DNA from: Jaminaea rosea
Taxonomy: Eukaryota; Basidiomycota; Exobasidiomycetes; Microstromatales
DNA length: 64,000 nt
Assembly (NCBI RefSeq): GCF_003144245.1
Contig: NW_020289985.1
Coordinates: 310,001 to 374,000 of the forward strand
Direction of reading: 5' to 3'
Position numbers and translations under genes: made by a program. Of this stretch, positions 32,032 through 43,700 are shown piece after piece (position 1 is the first letter of the stretch; the number at the start of each line of letters is the position of its first letter). The notes under the pieces are model-generated. The model was not told where the DNA came from. It worked only from the letters and a program-made list of their open reading frames with translations, and did not search any database.

Positions 32032-32495
32032 AGCGGATGAGAGGGGAACAAGGCCGCGCTGCACAATGGTTGCAGTATCGTTGTTCCTTTTACGCCTCCT
32101 CTTTGACGCCTCGTATCTACGCCAATATCATGCCCATCATCGCGTTGTCTCGTGCTCGAGCTTCCAAATTCCCGCTCTGTCGGTCGTTGCTCTGGCGTCG
32201 TGACCTCTGGCCGTTGCCCTGCCTTCGGCCGTTCGGCCATTGAGCGTCGGTCGGGTGGGGGTGCTTGGGCGCTGTGGCCTTGCGTGTCCGCCTGGTTCAG
32301 CGGGTCCTCAACTTGTGGCCGCGGCGCTTTGACCAATCTTCCCGTGCTCTCCACCGCACCACAGCGACATTGAGCCCCTCATCACCACATCGCGACACTA
32401 CTCATCTCTTCTCGCCGGATACCCAGCCAGGTACTCACTACTCCGCACGTCGCCCACAGCGCGCACCCCCTCGTCTGCTGGCTCCACTGCCTGCC
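32032..32495. promoter_or_regulatory. Intergenic region REI1/caprin-like
   Basis: About 460 bp between two same-strand genes. It includes a GGCCG-rich stretch at 32205-32245 and a pyrimidine-rich leader before 32496. Nothing else was seen. Confidence 0.45.
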
Positions 32496-34632
32496 ATGAC
32501 AGTGCCAGGCGGTCCCGCCGCCGCCAAGGCGCCCGCCATCAATGGCCATCATGCGGCGGCCCCACGCTCAGAGGCAGGCAACTCTCCTACCCCCACAACG
32601 ACCTCTTCCAAGAAAGAGGCCCTCACAGACGCCGCCGAGAGCACCGCTGCCCTTGCTGCAATTCGAATCGTTGAACACCCCCCCTCACCCTCGGCCAACC
32701 CCTCGCCCATCTCTCGCGCCCTCGCCAAGCGAGTCAAAGCTATCACCAAGAAGTTGCAGCGTATTGCCCAATACGAGGATCTTCCACCCGCACAGCTGAA
32801 CGAAGATCAGAAGAAGGCCATCGCCAGTCGATCGGCTCAGCAGGCTGTCCTCAAGGAGTTGCAGGAGGTCGCAAAGGCGCTTGATGACGCAGAGAAGAGC
32901 ATGAAGGTTGAGGAGGAGGGAAGATGTCAAGAGGAGAGAAAGAGGGGAGCAAGGGAGATGCAGGTGAGCAGGACAGATACTTGCACAGAAGTCGGTAGCG
33001 TCGTCGACTGACCGATCTCACTCCACGCCCATGTATACGCAGGCAGCAGCAGACGCCCAACTCCTTCTGATCCAGCAGATCCTCCGCCTATTCACACTCC
33101 TGCACGTACCGCAGCTCAAGGACAGCGCCAGCTTCGCTCCTACGACCTCGTCTTCATTCCTTGATACCATCACGGCACAAGAAGCAGCAGCGGTCGGCAA
33201 GCTCTATCAGGGGATTGTGGAGAAGTCACTTTACACTGGAGCGGAGCCTGCAGCAGGAGCGACAGGAGCGCCAACGAGTGCAGGAGGCGCAGAGGAGGGT
33301 AGCGTCCAAGAACTTCTGAGCCTCGTCACGAAGGGCAGCGAGAAGGACGAGGTCCTTCCGGGCGTGTCATACAAGCGTATGAAGGATCTCCTCAATCAAG
33401 CCGTAATGCCTCCCACCTCAGCAGAGGACGATGTTCCCAAACCTCCCGAGGCTTCAGCTGCGCACGAAGCCAAGCAGGATGCCAGTGGCGCGGGAGTGAC
33501 GCCGATGCGCGATCAAGATGACAAGGCGGTGGACGAGACGAAGGAAGTAAAAGAAATGGCACCGGATCTTGTTGAGGCGGCAGAGGGGAGCAAGTCGAAC
33601 GGCTCCGCAACTGCGCCGCCAGCAGGTACATCATCCTCCCGCTCGCCAGCCGTAGGAGGCATCTCCTTCCTACAAAGCAGCGATGTGCACTCCACAGGCG
33701 CAAATACGCCCACCAGCTCCGCTGCAGTGCCCGTCCCTGAGCCAGAGGGCGGCATGGTAGACTCAGCCATGCCTACCGCTTCGGCGGGTGAAGCGAGCCA
33801 AAAGGGAGCAGAGGCGGGCCAAGGCATCGCAATGGGTAGGCAGCAGAAACAGGAGACGAAGGCGGCGGGGGCGGGAGCAGCAGCCACGCCAGCTGTAGCA
33901 ACGCCGCCAGCTCGTTTCGACTGGTCAGCAGACGTGGAAGGGGACGACGATTTGGGGGACCCGATGGAGGCCTTCCCTGATAGTGCACCCAATGCCAAGC
34001 CGCCAGCTGTTGCGGTTGTTGCGGCGCCAGCGGAAGAGGACGGTGCGACGAAGGCAACCGGGTCATCGTCGGCAGCCGCCGTCGCTTCACCGCTCCAGAA
34101 GAAAGATACAGACGAGCCTGCTACGCCGCCTCTTACTGCCGCAAAGACAAGCACCGCAGCCGCAGCCCCAACCGCAGCCGCTTCCAGTCAGCGCGATCCA
34201 GCCGCTGCTCGTGAGCGCACCACCTCTACCGCTTCTGCCACTTCAACAGCCCCGGCAAAATCCTCTTCAGCATCCCTTCAAGCCCCACGTCCCCCTCAGC
34301 ATCAGCAGCAACCCACCCCATCCCCTCGCAAAGGTCCCATCGTAGACTCGGACGGCTTTGTCTTGCAGACGAGCAAGAGGACGCAGCACCTCCAGCAACT
34401 TCAACAACAACAGCAGCAGCAACAGCAAGGGTCCAGGGGAGGAGGACGAGGCGGTCGTGGTAGGGGAGGGAGAGTTGGGAGGGCGGGGGCCAATATGATG
34501 CGAGGAGACGGAGGTAGGAGTGGAGAGGGTGGAGAGGGGCAAGGAGGGGAGGGGAGGGGAAGGGGACGTGCTAGGGGCGGAGCGCGAGGAGGTTCAGGAG
34601 GACGAGGTGGTGCAGCGCCGGCGGGAGCATAG
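32496..34632 (+). CDS. Caprin-like RGG-box RNA-binding protein
   Basis: The exons are 32496-32963 and 33043-34632 (phase 0), giving 685 residues. Residues about 70-150 form a coiled coil (ISRALAKRVKAITKKLQRIA, then LNEDQKKAIASRSAQQAVL) that resembles the caprin N-terminal dimerisation helix including the LNxDQ motif; a helical segment continues in exon 2 (AQLLLIQQILRLFTLLHVPQ). The centre is disordered and Ala/Pro/Ser-rich. The C-terminus has a glutamine run (near 34400-34430) and a dense RGG region (GGRGGRGRGGR, GRGRARGGARGG). Caprin relatives, including fission yeast Cpn1, bind mRNA and partner G3BP in stress granules. The assignment rests on domain order and one motif, so it is moderate. 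Confidence 0.65.
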
Positions 34633-35065
34633 AATGTTGCAGAGCCAGGAGAAGCAGGGTGGCGAAGATGACGTCGAGACGAAATTGGAGGGGAGCAGAT
34701 GGCAAGCAGAGGCGTGCAGAGCAACTGGGCAGGACAAAGTCGTAGCTGCCCTGCAGTGAAGCAGGAGAGCAGACAAAGTAGCGTCTCCATGTAGCAGCAG
34801 CATCCATTTTGTCAATCTTTCATCTCTTCCAGCCATTCACCGTTGCCTGGCCTGGTCAGCGCTATTGAAGCGTCTAGCCGCGAGTGAGGCTCCACCGGCT
34901 CACGCGCTCGACGGGTGGCCCCCTCGCACGGACGTCGTCGGATTGACGCCAAGGACAATGATTCCCCGCTCTCCCTCGCTTCATCCTTTGACCTCCGTAC
35001 CTTACCTCACATCCTCTTCATCGCAGCTTTTTTCGAGCAGCAAGCAGGTGAAACGCAGCACAAGC
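34633..35065. promoter_or_regulatory. Intergenic region caprin-like/ATG5
   Basis: About 430 bp. The ATG5 frame is open across 34865-35065, but these bases are pyrimidine-rich and the encoded residues are not conserved-looking, so I treat them as leader. Confidence 0.4.
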
Positions 35066-36508
35066 ATGTCATCGACATCGCTGCGCCCATCAAACGTGAA
35101 TTCGCTCGCTGGCACGCCGTCGGGCAGCGCAGTAGCTGGTCCATCACGGTTGCCATCCTCTTCCCCATCGCCCGCTGTCAATATGGATCCCTCTCACCTC
35201 TCCGAGCGAATCTTCTCTGCCGCTCTTCCAGTCGTCATATCCATTGCTTCGGATGAAGTTCTTCCATCCTCATTATCAGAAGGCGCCCCAGCGGACCTGA
35301 CGTACTACACCACCCTTCGACGGACGGGCTACCTTTCTCTGCACCTACAAGAGATCAAGGAGAATCTGATAGATCTCGTCCTCCCGCCTTCCTCATCGAC
35401 GTACAAACCAGAAGATCTTTGGCTGTCCTCCGGCTCGACACCGCTCAAATGGCACTGGCCCATCGGCCTGCTCTACGACTTGACGACACTGAACGTGTGC
35501 TCCCCTGCCAAAGCCCTCACGCCTTGCGACCCCTGGAGATTGACATTGCACCTTCGTAATCCCCCGCACGCAAAGCTTCCTTGGCCTACAATTGCTCCTG
35601 CATCGTCCTACTCTACCTCAGCGGTAGGCATTCACGACGCTTTGGTAGAGGCAACCAAGCAAGCATACATGTCCCAGCTCAAGGAGGCGGACTTCATCCG
35701 TAACGGGAACACCAAGAAGGTCAACAGTCTGAGGAAACAGGAACTAGATGCTGTCTGGGAAGCGCTCGTTGCTGGAGAGTATGAAAAATGGATGGGAGTG
35801 GTGGGCAGACTGTTGCCTGCTCAGGGGTCTTGGCCGGATGAAGGAGTTGGGGCGAGGCCCGCATTAGCGCACCTGCAATCAACGACGTCGAGTATTCCGA
35901 ATCGAAGCAGCTCCCTTCATCCTGCATCGTCCTCGACGGATGACCATCTCGAGGGCGCAGATGACAGCGCAGTGCCATCCGCTTCTGGACCAGGCACCTT
36001 CAGCAAGAGCAACTCTGGCGCCTACACCAGCCTGCCAGGGTTGAAGGCCATCCCGGTCAAGATTGTATTGCAAGGAGGGACAGTAATACAGGAGGGGGTG
36101 CCGCCGCTCGTCGTGCTAGGGGGTGCGGGCAGCAATGGCGGTGGACAAGCGGATGGCAATGGCAACGGGAACGGTTCAAATAGCGCGACAAGATCCCTCA
36201 CGGTAGGTGAAGCCTTGCACGTCCTCCTGCCGGCCCTATTCCCCGCCTCTTCCACTCCAACTATCGAGCCATCACAAGCATCGGGGGCCGATCCAAGCTC
36301 ACTCGGCATCGACTTCTCTGGCTTTGACAGCACCGAAGGCAAGGCTCTCCCGGACCCGCCGGCTCCTCCGCCACCCATGGCAGTTCCCATTGTGCAAGGG
36401 GTGCGCATACCTCTCGAGAGCAGCATGCCGTGGTTATGTAGGGTGATGAGTGGAGGTGAAGGGTGGTTGACAATCGTCGTGCTGCTGCTGCCGATCGGCG
36501 TGTCATAG
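35066..36508 (+). CDS. ATG5: Autophagy protein 5
   Basis: Conjugated to Atg12 and bound by Atg16, it forms the E3-like complex for Atg8 lipidation at the phagophore. A single exon; 480 residues from the chosen ATG at 35066. In-frame ATGs at 34865, 34958 and 35183 are alternatives, because the conserved part starts only with ERIFSAALPVVISIASDEVL. The UblA part shows YLSLHLQEIKENL and the Atg5 hallmark TPLKWHWPIGLLYDL followed by PWRLTLHLRNPP. The Lys that receives Atg12 is in SQLKEADFIRNGNTKKVNSL, which is fully conserved. The C-terminal UblB is split by long Ser/Gly-rich insertions and ends MPWLCRVMSGGEGWLTIVVLL. It is therefore longer than the yeast protein (294 residues). Confidence 0.9.
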   Translation: MSSTSLRPSNVNSLAGTPSGSAVAGPSRLPSSSPSPAVNMDPSHLSERIFSAALPVVISIASDEVLPSSLSEGAPADLTYYTTLRRTGYLSLHLQEIKENLIDLVLPPSSSTYKPEDLWLSSGSTPLKWHWPIGLLYDLTTLNVCSPAKALTPCDPWRLTLHLRNPPHAKLPWPTIAPASSYSTSAVGIHDALVEATKQAYMSQLKEADFIRNGNTKKVNSLRKQELDAVWEALVAGEYEKWMGVVGRLLPAQGSWPDEGVGARPALAHLQSTTSSIPNRSSSLHPASSSTDDHLEGADDSAVPSASGPGTFSKSNSGAYTSLPGLKAIPVKIVLQGGTVIQEGVPPLVVLGGAGSNGGGQADGNGNGNGSNSATRSLTVGEALHVLLPALFPASSTPTIEPSQASGADPSSLGIDFSGFDSTEGKALPDPPAPPPPMAVPIVQGVRIPLESSMPWLCRVMSGGEGWLTIVVLLLPIGVS

Positions 36509-36675
36509 AGATTCTGGGGAATGAGAGAGGTGCAATGACGAAGCTGAAAGATGATAGACCGTATCGAGCTCACAAGTCGTATGAGAGCCCCTTCATTGCC
36601 GTTCAAAGTAATTTGCGCTCAATTTCCATCAGATTGTGAGACAATTCATTCGGCTGCCCGCTCGCTACTCCACGC

Positions 36676-37649
36676 TCACTTCTTAGGCAGCTTACCGTCG
36701 GCCTTCTCAATCTCCTTGTCTCCCTGCAACTCCTTCCTCCATCGCCCAACGTTCGTGTACTTGCTGATGTCCAGCTTGCCAAACTCGGCGATGTTGACCC
36801 AGCTGAAGAAGCTGTAGTCAGCAATCGTGGGCCTATCGGGTAGGGCAATGTACTGCTGCTTGCCCAATTGAGCATCGAGGAGAGCATAGAGACGGTGGCA
36901 TTCCCCTTCGAAGCGGGTGAAGGTGGACTCGTTGGCCTTTTGACCGTAGGTCGACTCCCAGTAGCTGTTGGGTGCGAATGGGATGAGAAGAAGATTAATA
37001 CAGGTCACAAAGCCGTGAGAGTGAAGCGGAAAGGGAGACTCACTGATGAGCATAGTTGAGGTTGCCCTGGAAGAGCGTTCGATGAATATTAGAAGTCGAG
37101 AGGTTGTTTGGGTGGTCAGCAACCGCCTACGACTCAGGTTGAGACGGGGGAGTGCTCACCTGAACGGGTCCCAGTCCGGAGAGCTGGTGCGTCAGCCACT
37201 GCATAACAACAGCCCTCTCCTTGGTGTCCTTGCCCAGGTATTTGCCCGCCTGTTAGCGACAAGGGGCCAATTCAGTCAGCGCTACCATCAAGGACGGCAT
37301 GGCATTATGCTCAGCTCACCTGGTCGTACTGCTCAGCCAAGTAGAACAGGATGGCTCCACTCTCCCAAAGGACAAAGTCTCCATTCTTGTGGTCTACCAG
37401 AGCAGGCACTCGTCCGTTTGGGTTGACGGACAGGAACTTCTTGCCCTTGACGCCGTTATTGTCATCGTCGGAGAAGTCGAGAGGGATGACCTCGTAGGAG
37501 AGGCCGAGCTTCTCGAGGAGGATGGCGACTTTGAGGGGGTTGGGGCCGCTGCGAAGGAGATGGATGAGGGTGAGAAATGTGACGAGGGTGGATCAGACGG
37601 TCGGCGGTACTTACGGGCCACGGTGTGAGTAGAGGGTGAATTGGGACAT
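36676..37649 (-). CDS. Glutathione S-transferase, Ure2-like class
   Basis: Cytosolic GST that conjugates or reduces with glutathione; substrates are unknown. Five exons on the minus strand, 37649-37615, 37548-37320, 37249-37160, 37066-37044 and 36964-36676, give 221 residues with agreeing phases. Exon 4 has only 23 nt. The thioredoxin-like domain has FTLYSHRGPGPNPLKVAILL, NPNGRVPALVDH with the cis-Pro, and the glutathione-binding ESGAI motif (residues about 70-74, LWESGAILFYLAEQYD). The helical domain follows with MQWLTHQLSGLGPVQ and the N-capping motif region RPTIADYSFFSWVN. Fungal members near Ure2 show the same GPVQG...YWES arrangement. It converges on ATG5 and diverges from acetoacetyl-CoA synthetase. 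Confidence 0.9.
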
Positions 37650-38110
37650 GATTTCGTAGAGGGTGTGTTTGTGAGATGGAGGGAAGAATAGGGCACGGCC
37701 TATATAATCTCACCCTTTCTCCACCTTGAGACGGTGAAGGTCACATACGATCTCAGAACCGACGTGGCAGCCCTGGCTAGAGCTTCTTCCTCGCGGCCCC
37801 GTAAAGAGCTCTCAGCGTTCACTTGCTGACGGTGCATCGTCGAACGTTGACGCTGGTCATGCGCTTGCATTTGCGTCGTCTCGGCAGGCGGCAGACGCGG
37901 AGCACGGCCAGTCCAAACGCCGAGGTGGCGCTCGAGCCATGCCACTTGAATCCGTGTGGAGTTGAAGCAAAGGCGGCCCGTTCGCCGATGGCCGGAATTG
38001 AATCGTGGCTTGGCTTCCCCACACTGCGTTCCGCTCTCGTTGAACAAGAAGGCGAAGACGACGAACTCTAGTGAGCGCGCCCCAATACCTTCTCCCTCTC
38101 CGTCACCAGC
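37650..38110. promoter_or_regulatory. Divergent promoter region GST/acetoacetyl-CoA synthetase
   Basis: A 461-bp gap. TATATAAT at 37701-37708 is a good TATA-like element, lying 52 bp upstream of the GST start on the minus strand (read there as ATTATATA). No gene was recognised; a frame at 38047-37700 is of low quality. Confidence 0.45.
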
Positions 38111-40619
38111 ATGGCGGATAGCAGCAGCGGCAGCACCAGCGAGCTCATCTGGTCACCACCTCCCAATCGCGACCCACCGTCTCGCCTAACAGTCTTTCGC
38201 AAGTTGATCGCTGAGGAGCACGCCGTCCATCTCGACAGCTACGCTGACCTCTGGAGATGGTCATGCGAGCACCCAGCGCAGTTCTGGGAGGCCGTCTGGA
38301 ATGAGTGTGGGATCATTGGTCAAAAGGCCGACAAGTGGGAGGCCGGTGTATCAAAGGGCGATGCCTTGTATCCGGCGCCGATGTGCGTATTGAAGATGAC
38401 AAGGCTACGTCGCCTCGCCAGAATGAAGCTGACCCACCGTTGCTCCCTGGCCTCGCAGGTGGTTCAAAGGTAGTCGTCTCAACTACGCCGAGAATCTCCT
38501 GCGGCACTGCCTCCCCTCCAGCGACGCGGACCGGGATGTGCCGGCAGTCATCTCGACCCTCGAAGCGCTCCCAGACTCGCCGCACGACTTTGCCCGCACA
38601 GTCTTCACCCGTTCGGAGCTTTACGACCGCGTAGCGCATACCTCTGCCTCCCTGCGTCACGCCGGAATCAGGCCTGGAGACGTAGTAGCCGCCTACTCGA
38701 GCAACGATGCCCACTCCCTCATCGCAGCCCTCGCTACCGCAGCTGTGGGAGCGGTGTGGTGTTCCGTCGCCGCTGAGGCTGGGCCGGAGGCGGTCCTCGA
38801 TCGATTCGAGACGGTCAGACCACGATTTATCTTCAGCACTGGGGCGGTCAGGTACAATGGGAAGCGCTATGGGCATCTCGAGAAGCTAGGTGCTGTGCTG
38901 AAGAGATTGGGAGAGCTCGATGGCCAGGGCGTCCTTGGCGTCGTTGTGGCTCCAGGACCGCCGGGTGGACCAGCTGATGAGCCCACGACAAGCGACGAGC
39001 TCGCTGCTGCCCTCTCATTGTCAGCAGGCTTGGCGAAATGCTGGTCTTGGGGCGACTTCCTCTCAGCACACTCAACCTCTAGCCTCAGCAACGGCTCTGG
39101 CTCCACCTTCGCCTCTTCTTACCCACCTCTCAACTTCGAGCGTCTGGACTTCAATGCTCCCCTCACGATTCTCTTCTCCTCAGGCACAACGGGCAAGCCG
39201 AAAGCGATCGTTCATCGTGCTGGTGGTCTGCTCATACAGCTAGCAAAGGAGCACCTCCTTCACTCCAATCTCCAACCTGCTTCTCCCTCTGGAGGAGGCG
39301 GAGATGTCTTCTTCCAGCACACCACGCTGAGCTGGATGATGAGCCCTTGGGGGAATGCAAGCCTGATCAGTGGTGCTACACTAGTCTTGTACGACGGCTC
39401 GCCCCTCCGACCTTCCGAAGGAGCCCTCTTCGACCTCGCGGCGCAGGAAGGCATAACGGTCTTTGGCACTTCAGCCGCCTGGCTCGCCGCCGTGAAGCGA
39501 AAAGATCTTCGCCCGAAGGAGCTGCACTGCGACAAGCTGAGAATACGACAGATTCTCAGCACGGGCTCGCCACTAGGCGCCGACGTGTACCCATGGATTC
39601 GCGACGCGATTGGAACCGGGTCGACGGAGGGGGAGGGAAGCGTCCTTGTTGGGAGCATCACGGGAGGGACAGACATTTGCTCCCTCTTTGCTGGGAATAA
39701 CGTCGACGTGCCTGTGTACGCCGGGGAGATCCAAGCGCCTAATCTTGGGATGCACGTCGCAGTGCTTGACGCGGCGACGGGAAAGGAGAGGCCGTACCCG
39801 CCACTCGCTGCGGCTCAGGATACCAAAGACGAAGAAGAAGGCGAGCTCGTCTGCTTGACGCCATTCCCTTGTCAGCCACTGGGCTTCTGGCCTCTTCCCT
39901 CTACCCCGGGCGCAGACTCACAAGCTCAACATGCCGCCGAAGAACGATATCGTGCTTCCTACTACGAGACCTTCGGCCCCAAAGCATGGGCGCACGGCGA
40001 CTGGTGTGCGTGGACATCGAATGGCGGGCTAGTCATGAAAGGTAGAAGTGACGGAACGCTCAACCCTGGTGGGGTGCGCATTGGCACCAGTGAGATCTAT
40101 GACGTCGTGATAGCGGCTGCTGCTACGAGTTCAAAGGGAGAAAAGCAGAAAGATGAGCTCGGCCTCATCATAGCATGTCTCGCTGTCGGGCTCAGAGTGC
40201 CTGACGAGGGCAAGCCGACCATGGCAGGCAGCGGCGATGAGGTTGTTGTGCTGATGCTGGTCCTATCTCAGCCGGCGGAGAATTGGGAGGCGCTCGTGGC
40301 AAAAGTCAAGCAAGAGCTCAGGACACGCAGGTCGGCCAGGCATGTGCCGCGCTTTGTTTGCCAAGTGGGCGATGTGCCGAGGACGGTCAACGGGAAGCTA
40401 GCGGTGAGTTGCGAGATGGTCAGGAGGAAAGAGACCGCGCTGACAACGTCTCTTGACGTCACTTTGCCTCGTCAGGAAGTGCCGGCCAAGAAGCTCCTCA
40501 ATGGGGCACCCCGAGCCGCAGTTCACGCCTCGACGCTGGCCAATGCCGAGTGTCTCGACGAGTATTCGCGACTCGGTCAGGAGCTGCGTGCTGAATTGGT
40601 GAAGGAAAGCAAGGCTTGA
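38111..40619 (+). CDS. Acetoacetyl-CoA synthetase
   Basis: ANL-superfamily ligase that forms acetoacetyl-CoA from acetoacetate, ATP and CoA, feeding sterol synthesis or leucine catabolism. The exons are 38111-38382 and 38459-40619, the intron splitting an ATG Met codon after AT; the product is 810 residues. The N-terminal ACAS region reads SYADLWRWSCEHPAQFWEAV and WFKGSRLNYAENLLRH. The ATP-binding loop is ILFSSGTTGKPKAIVHRAGG, followed by TTLSWMMSPWGNASL and the acyl-pocket region ILSTGSPLGADVYPWI and SITGGTDICSLFAGNN. The A8 hinge region is GDWCAWTSNGGLVMKGRSDG with NPGGVRIGTSEIY. Animal enzymes have about 670 residues; the extra length is in several Gly/Ser- and Glu-rich inserts. C-terminal catalytic Lys is in RTVNGKLAVSCEM. 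Confidence 0.93.
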
Positions 40620-40742
40620 AGAAGCAAGCGCGAGAGGTCTAAGGTCACGAAGGTTCCACTACTTCTCTCTATTTGCAATGTCATTGGCATCTGACACATG
40701 TGGCGTCTGTCATCTTGAGCTGAACAGAGCTTCGCTCCACTT

Positions 40743-43700
40743 TTACGACCACCGATGAGAGGGTCGCCCTTTGCCCGATGACGCAAAGGTGTCATCGTAC
40801 CCCTCCTGCCTTCGACCTCTGCCGCCTCGCTTGCCCTGAAAGCGGCGCTCCTCGCCATCGGAGTCTCGTCTACTCCCCAGGCGCAGCTCTGGCTCCCTTC
40901 CTTGTCCGAACGAATATCCCCCTCGTCGCGCCGCTGGCTTGTCCTCTTCCATTCCCCACAAGGGCGCATGGCCTTCCCCTGCCCTCCTACCACCACGACC
41001 ACGCCTCTCCTGACCCTCCAACTGGCTCCCATCCCCTCTGATGCCCAAATGCGTCAATCTCTTCTCCCTCGCTGCCCTCTGAGCCTCAAAGCTCAACTCG
41101 ATAGCTCTCTCTGTCCTCTTCCTCAATGCGGCCGTCTTGGTTCGATCAGAGAAAGCCAGCGGGAAGCGGAAGGAGAGCCATAGGTAGACACCCAGTGAAG
41201 CGTGCAGTGATTCCAGGCCTCGGATGACTTCGTCGTTTATGGGTGACCAGGCGGGGACGTACGCCATGAGTTGGCGGATGGTTGGCTCTTCTGCCTCTGC
41301 AGCCTCCTTCTGTCCGGAGATGCTCTGCTCGTTGTCCCACTCGCGTCTCATCTTCTCCTCCAACGCTTCAACCACGCTCAAGCTTTTGAGCAAATCCAGC
41401 CTCTCAACTACAGAGTCAAAGAGGACCAGATTGCCCAACGCGTACTCGCGGACGAAGAGAGCGAAGGCTGCCAGGACGGAAGCACTGCGTACATCGATGG
41501 GCGCCAGGGCGAAGGCGTTTTGCTCGCTTACCGTCAACACGGAGCGACGCTGTGACGGGCCGACCAGGGCAGGGGACTCGTCCTCGTCCTCGTCGTTTGC
41601 TGAAGTGGATGAGGCTGCCGTGGCGATCGAAGACGCGCGAAGCGCAACGGCGCGACTGTGCCCTGCTTGATCGAAGTTGGCCAAAAAGTATCGCGAATCG
41701 TCAATCGCAGCAAAGAGGCTGAGCTCGGCGTAAACGTTGTGAACTCGACCAAAGGCCGCGGCCTTGAGACGGAGCTGTGCTTGGCGATGTGATTTGGACG
41801 ACTTGGTCTGAGGAGAGTTGAGCCACGATCCTTGCCCTGCCTCCTGCTGCCCCTCTGCCTCGGTGAGAATCGATTCTACGTTCTCGAGCGCATCGCTCAC
41901 CACCTTCATTCGCCCGCCAGCTCGGGACCTGCCCCTCCCGCGCCCTCCACGCTGTGCAGCTTGCTTCCTTTCCTCATCCTTCTGCCTCTCCCTTTCCTCC
42001 TTCTCCTCTCTCTCCAGCCTCTCCTCAGCCTCGCGCGCGAACACCTCGTCGTCAGGTGGCAGGAGGGCCATGAGTCGCTCGATGTTCTCCGGAGGAGGCT
42101 GGACGCTCGCCCTCGTCAAATCCGCCCTTGGACTGGCCAGAGCGGCACGGACAACGTCCATATCTCCCTCCTGCAGGGTCAATGCCTGCCCGCTGGACGC
42201 ATCGTCCGCCTCACCATTCAGACCCATCCCATATCGCCCTGCTCGCCCTGCGATCTGCTTGATCTGAGATGCGGAGAGCGGAATGGTTTCCTTGCCGTTG
42301 AATTTGTAGACGGTCTCGAAGATGACGCGCTTAATGCGTAGATTCAATCCCATGCCGACCGCATCTGTCGCAACCATCAAGTTGGCATCAACCCCCTCGT
42401 TGAACATGCGCGCTTGTGTTGCTCTTAGCTCGGGAGGTAGAGACCCATAAGCAAGAGCACAGCGGAGCTCCCCGCCCTCTGACCCGTCCGGGGCCGCCGG
42501 CAGGGGTATGCCATCAATTCGCTTCTTGAGCGTAAAGATGGCGCTCCTCGCAAAGCCCACTAAGCAGTCACCGGGACGCAACTTGGTCAAGTCTCCATGT
42601 AAGCTCTCCTCAGCTACCTCGAGCGGGGTGAGGCGCTCGTACTCGTGCACCGTCAACTCATCACCACAGTCTGCCACCAGTCGCTTGATGAGTGGAACGG
42701 CGGATGGTTCACCGCAGAGATGGACCTCCTTGGCTGCTACGCCTAGCAAAGCTGTCGTCCAGGCATGCCCACGTTGAGGATCGGCGATCATTTGGATCTC
42801 GTCGATCACGGCCACATCGAAACGTTGCTTCTGATCGACCATCTCCACAGTGCTGCTCTGCAGGCCAACGAGAGGCCCCATGGTTTGCTCCTCTTCGCCC
42901 GTCTTGAGATTGCAAGGCCTAGGTGATACACCAGGGGCAACTTTGCCATTGTTGATCCGATCCCAGACCTCGTGAGCCAAAAGACGTAGCGGGCCGAGGT
43001 AAAGGCCCGTGTGAGCGCGTACAAGACGGAGGAGGGCGCCGTGCGTTTTGCCTGAATTAGTGGGACCGACGTGGAGGTGAATGGAGCGCTTGATTGAGCG
43101 AGCTTCGGGATAAAGATCGGCAGGATTGCGCACATCAAGGAGGGAGCGCGTGAGGGTAAGGGTATGCTGAGAGGTTGCAGCGATGACGGCGGGTGATGAA
43201 GCAGAAGGCTCTTCGGTGCTGGGCTGGGCGTCCGCTGCCAATTTGGCTAGCTGCTCCTGTACCCAGTCAAGGAAGGCGACAGTCTGGGAGCGAAGTAGCG
43301 CGCGTGTGACTGCGTTCGCGTCTTGCTCGACGACGGACGCAGGAATGCCGTCTACGATGTTGCGAGCGGTGGTGAGGAGGGGTAGCGAGGGCGCAGGCAG
43401 CACTGCTTTATCTGCCGACTTCGATGAAGAAGGTATCGGGCTGAGCAGCATTCTCTGCTCTTTTTCTATGGAGTAACGCTGATTCTTAACCCATTGGCGA
43501 AGCAATGCAGCAATGTGACCCCCTTGGCTGTCGGTGCCCTTGCTTTGGTTCGTAAAGACGCTCTTGAGGACAAGCTCGGCGGCCTCGTGCGAGAGACCGA
43601 GTGCCCGTATCCTTCTCGATATCAGCGTGTCTCTGCCAAGCTGCTTGATGGCCTCCTCCAACTGACTAGCAACCGTTGCATCCTTGGCCGGCTCTGGGAG

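Noticed and set aside
32565-34450. Possible inteins or transposon remains suggested by Ala/Thr-rich repeats in the caprin-like gene
   Set aside because: No splicing motif, terminal repeat or target duplication; composition fits ordinary disordered linkers.
34865-35065. N-terminal extension of ATG5
   Set aside because: The frame is open but residues are Ser/Pro-rich, not like Atg5, and the DNA looks like a pyrimidine-rich leader; kept only as an alternative start.
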